Assembly (NCBI RefSeq): GCF_900104535.1
Contig: NZ_LT629710.1
Coordinates: forward strand, 2,542,001 to 2,606,000
Length of the DNA stretch: 64,000 nt
Direction: 5' to 3'
Source: Nakamurella panacisegetis
GTDB taxonomy: Bacteria > Actinomycetota > Actinomycetes > Mycobacteriales > Nakamurellaceae
Below the pieces are notes generated by a model. It was not told the DNA's origin. It saw nothing but the letters and a program-made list of their open reading frames with translations, and did no database searches. Position numbers and translations under genes: made by a program. Each line of letters begins with the position of its first letter. Position 1 is the stretch's first letter. Positions 62,028-64,000 of the stretch are shown here, in pieces.

Positions 62028-62968
62028 GGGGTGCGCCGCCGACGATCGTCGAATTGCGGGCGGCCGACGGGGATTCGGTCAGTCTGGCCGTCAAGGGCTT
62101 CTCCGCCGACGGGGCACTGCTGGCCACGGTGAGCGACGCCACGCTGCTCCGGGCCGCGGAGCGAGGGTATTTGCATTGCACGCCTGACCTTCTCGACGCA
62201 GTGGCGGCGACGCCGGCGTCGGCCCGACCGACCAAACGGTCGACCGCACTGGTGTTGCTCGGTGGTCCCGGACTGGCGCCGCCCTCGAACCTCGGTACGG
62301 CCGCGGCGGCCGACTGGCTCCGGGCCGATGACGTCCGGACCGATGCCGACCACTGGTTCCTGGGCACCTGGGAGCGGGACGGTCAAGTTCACCGCGCCGT
62401 CTGGGACTACCTGCATCCGTCCGCTGGTCAGGCCGCCGCGGACTCCCTCTCGGCCGCACTGCAATTCGTTCTCGACCGTCAACCCGGCATGCCGATCGAC
62501 GTGATCGAGGCCAACCGGCTGCTGATGTCCCTGACGGTCGACGCCGGCCGGGACCCGCTGGGTGAACTGGCCGGCGTGCTCGAGGCGCTGGGCGTCCGGT
62601 CGGACCTGCTGCACGAGGACGGTCCGCTCGGATTCTCGATGGGTGGCGAGACGGTCGACTGGGACTGCCTGGCCGAGATCGTCGACCGCACCTGGCTCGT
62701 CGTGTATGCGATGCTGCCGATCGTCATCGACGGGAGCCGGCTCGCCGACGCGCCCCGACTGGCCGGGCAGATCAACGCGCGCCTCCAGATCGGTTGTCTG
62801 CTGGTCGAAGAGGAATCCGGTACCACCATGTACCGCGCGGCCATCGACCTGAGCGCGCCGAGCGGCCACACGTCGTCGATCCGCCGGCTCCTGGACCAGG
62901 TGCACCGCGACGTCGTGGCCTGCCTGCAACTGCTCGACGACGAACCCGCGGTCGAGGCGGTTCGGTAG
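62024..62968 (+). CDS. YbjN/type III-chaperone-fold-like protein
   Basis: 314 aa. The second half (WLVVYAMLPIVIDGSRLADAPRLAGQINARLQIGCLLVEEES...MYRAAIDLS) resembles YbjN-like proteins whose fold is shared with secretion chaperones. The first half has no known match (LLGGPGLAPPSNLGTAAAADWL). The start GTG overlaps the stop of the 773-aa gene by GTGA. Tight coupling suggests it helps fold or deliver that protein. It ends 58 bp before the retron RNA. Confidence 0.6.
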   Translation: MRGAPPTIVELRAADGDSVSLAVKGFSADGALLATVSDATLLRAAERGYLHCTPDLLDAVAATPASARPTKRSTALVLLGGPGLAPPSNLGTAAAADWLRADDVRTDADHWFLGTWERDGQVHRAVWDYLHPSAGQAAADSLSAALQFVLDRQPGMPIDVIEANRLLMSLTVDAGRDPLGELAGVLEALGVRSDLLHEDGPLGFSMGGETVDWDCLAEIVDRTWLVVYAMLPIVIDGSRLADAPRLAGQINARLQIGCLLVEEESGTTMYRAAIDLSAPSGHTSSIRRLLDQVHRDVVACLQLLDDEPAVEAVR

Positions 62969-63026
62969 CCGCAGCGCGCAAGAAACTCTCGACCGCTCCG
63001 CCCATGATGTGAGAGTCTCGGCCCAG

Positions 63027-63204
63027 GTCGACGACGGCAGGCGAGACTGCTGGTTCGCCTCCGAGTGGTCAGCGGGGCCGATCAGCTGCTCCGGGGATAC
63101 CCCGGGGCCGGTTGTGGTGGTATCGCAGCACGTCACAGGCATGATGCCGCGCTCCGCGCAGGGCAATGCCCGTCAGGCAGGACAGGTCGCCTGCCGTCGT
63201 CGAC
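63027..63204 (+). ncRNA. Retron-type msr-msd RNA candidate with perfect a1/a2 repeats
   Basis: Bases 63027-63044 (GTCGACGACGGCAGGCGA) are the exact reverse complement of 63187-63204. Together they would fold an 18-bp closing stem around 142 nt. The inside has compact hairpins: CCGGGG-ATA-CCCCGG (63091-63105), GGCAT-G-ATGCC (63138-63148) and GGGC-AAT-GCCC (63161-63171). The segment ends 24 nt before a retron-type reverse transcriptase. This is the arrangement of retron a1-msr-msd-a2 RNAs, in which a2 pairs with a1 and a branching G next to a1 primes cDNA. G63045 or G63049 are possible branch points. Confidence 0.72.
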
Positions 63205-63228
63205 GTCCGGGGGTGAGGGGGAGACTGG

Positions 63229-64000
63229 ATGCGCGCACGGGATCGCCTGGCGGCCGCACTGGCCGACGGGATGCTGGCGGGGGACTGGGCCGGGGCGCCT
63301 ATGCGGGCCCAGGGCGCTCTGGTGCTGGGGGAGCGGCACGCCTGGATCCGCCGCCTCGTCCGAGAGGTGCTCGAGTTCTATCCGGAGCCTCCGGCGGACC
63401 GGCCGCGTGAGTTGGCCCGTCTCATCGGACGGACCCGGACGATGGAGGAGCTCGAGCGCCGCGCCCGCCGCCGGCGCCGACGGTTGCCGATTCCGCAGCA
63501 CCGGGTGACCACCCCGACCACCACCGTGCGGCGGCCCTTCCCGGTCGTCAGCATCAACGACGCCACAGCCCTCGCCGAGTGTCTCGGCCTGTCGGTTCCC
63601 GACCTTCTGTGGTTTGCCGACACCAAAGGTCTGCAGCGGCGGGCCGCGTCCGTTGGCCTGCACCACTACCGCTCGACCTGGGTCGGCACCCGGTCCGGAA
63701 GTCGGCTGCTCGAAGCTCCGCGGCCACGCCTGAAGGAGGTGCAGCGCCAGATTCTGCAGCAGTTGCTGGCGCCGATCCCGGTCCACGAAGCTGCTCACGG
63801 ATTTGTCGCCGGGCGCAGCGCGGTGACCGGAGCCCGTCCGCACGTCGATGCGGCCACCGTTATCAGCCTGGATCTCGAGTCGTTCTTCTCGTCGGTGAGC
63901 GGCCGGCGGATCTACGGGCTCTTCCGCATGGCCGGGTTCCCGGAACCGGTCGCGCACCTGCTCACCGGTCTGTGCACCCAGGCGACCCCGGTGGATGTCC
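63229..64000 (+). CDS. Retron-type reverse transcriptase, N-terminal part (runs off the window)
   Basis: 257 codons are open to the window end with no stop. The first ~110 residues are basic and helical (ELERRARRRRRRLPIPQ). Then follow LAECLGLSVPDLLWFADTKGLQ, HHYRSTWV, SRLLEAPRPRLKEVQRQILQQLL, PVHEAAHGFVAGRSAVTGARPH, and the first catalytic Asp in VISLDLESFFSSVSG. The order and wording agree with myxobacterial Mx162-type retron RTs. ATG at 63229 lies behind GGGGGAGACTGG. The YADD active site and the downstream VTG motif are outside the window. Confidence 0.88.
   Translation, partial: MRARDRLAAALADGMLAGDWAGAPMRAQGALVLGERHAWIRRLVREVLEFYPEPPADRPRELARLIGRTRTMEELERRARRRRRRLPIPQHRVTTPTTTVRRPFPVVSINDATALAECLGLSVPDLLWFADTKGLQRRAASVGLHHYRSTWVGTRSGSRLLEAPRPRLKEVQRQILQQLLAPIPVHEAAHGFVAGRSAVTGARPHVDAATVISLDLESFFSSVSGRRIYGLFRMAGFPEPVAHLLTGLCTQATPVDV

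Overview
This window is high-GC actinobacterial chromosome. Most of it follows the gene order known from Mycobacterium tuberculosis between Rv3676 (crp) and Rv3644c (holB): crp, nth, a CoA-type NUDIX hydrolase, marP, an ephE-like hydrolase, acs, ssd, the tad pilus genes, an MrfA-type helicase, an Rv3647c-like gene, topA and holB. A K+-independent H+-pyrophosphatase, a topA-linked MFS/dTMP-kinase-like fusion and genes for 10-methyl-branched fatty acids point to a non-mycobacterial relative, possibly near Nakamurella or the frankia/streptomycete side. The genus is only a guess.

Layout. 0-10.8 kb: RlmA-like methyltransferase (cut by the window edge), crp, DNA-repair and envelope genes (nth, NUDIX, marP, hydrolase, holin-like protein, L,D-transpeptidase), acs and a Fic-like gene. 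10.8-11.9 kb: a hairpin-rich non-coding stretch. 11.9-19.9 kb: ssd-tadA-tadB-tadC and the pilin genes (DUF4244, TadE-like, TadF-like), split by a divergent tmsA-tmsB pair. 19.7-32.5 kb: a foreign, decayed island. It holds a monooxygenase, an AraC gene broken by an IS30 element, a DUF1203 gene, a beta-propeller fragment, and remnants of an HK97-type prophage (protease, portal-MuF, tail protein, HNH endonuclease, serine recombinase) broken by two IS3 elements and by frameshifts. The island is flanked by two ~840-bp direct copies of the pilin genes. The first 436 bp of each copy are identical and the rest have diverged.

32.5-53.4 kb returns to core genes: second pilin copy, helicase, Ser/Thr kinase, hppA, two paralogous lipoproteins, topA, a transporter with a degenerate dTMP-kinase-like tail, LysE/Lrp pair, holB and ricT. 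53.4-57.5 kb: 3-hydroxybutyrate dehydrogenase, tRNA-Thr(CGT), and a TetR/SDR/F420-reductase-like redox cluster. 57.6-63.0 kb: a three-gene unit (AAA+ ATPase resembling those of extracellular contractile injection systems, a 773-aa protein with a hydrophobic core, and a small chaperone-like protein).

The right edge (63.03-64 kb) carries the strongest candidate for an undescribed system. A reverse transcriptase resembling the myxobacterial retron Mx162 enzyme runs off the window. It is preceded, 24 nt upstream, by a 178-nt segment bounded by perfect 18-bp inverted repeats, which is the a1/a2 architecture of a retron msr-msd RNA.
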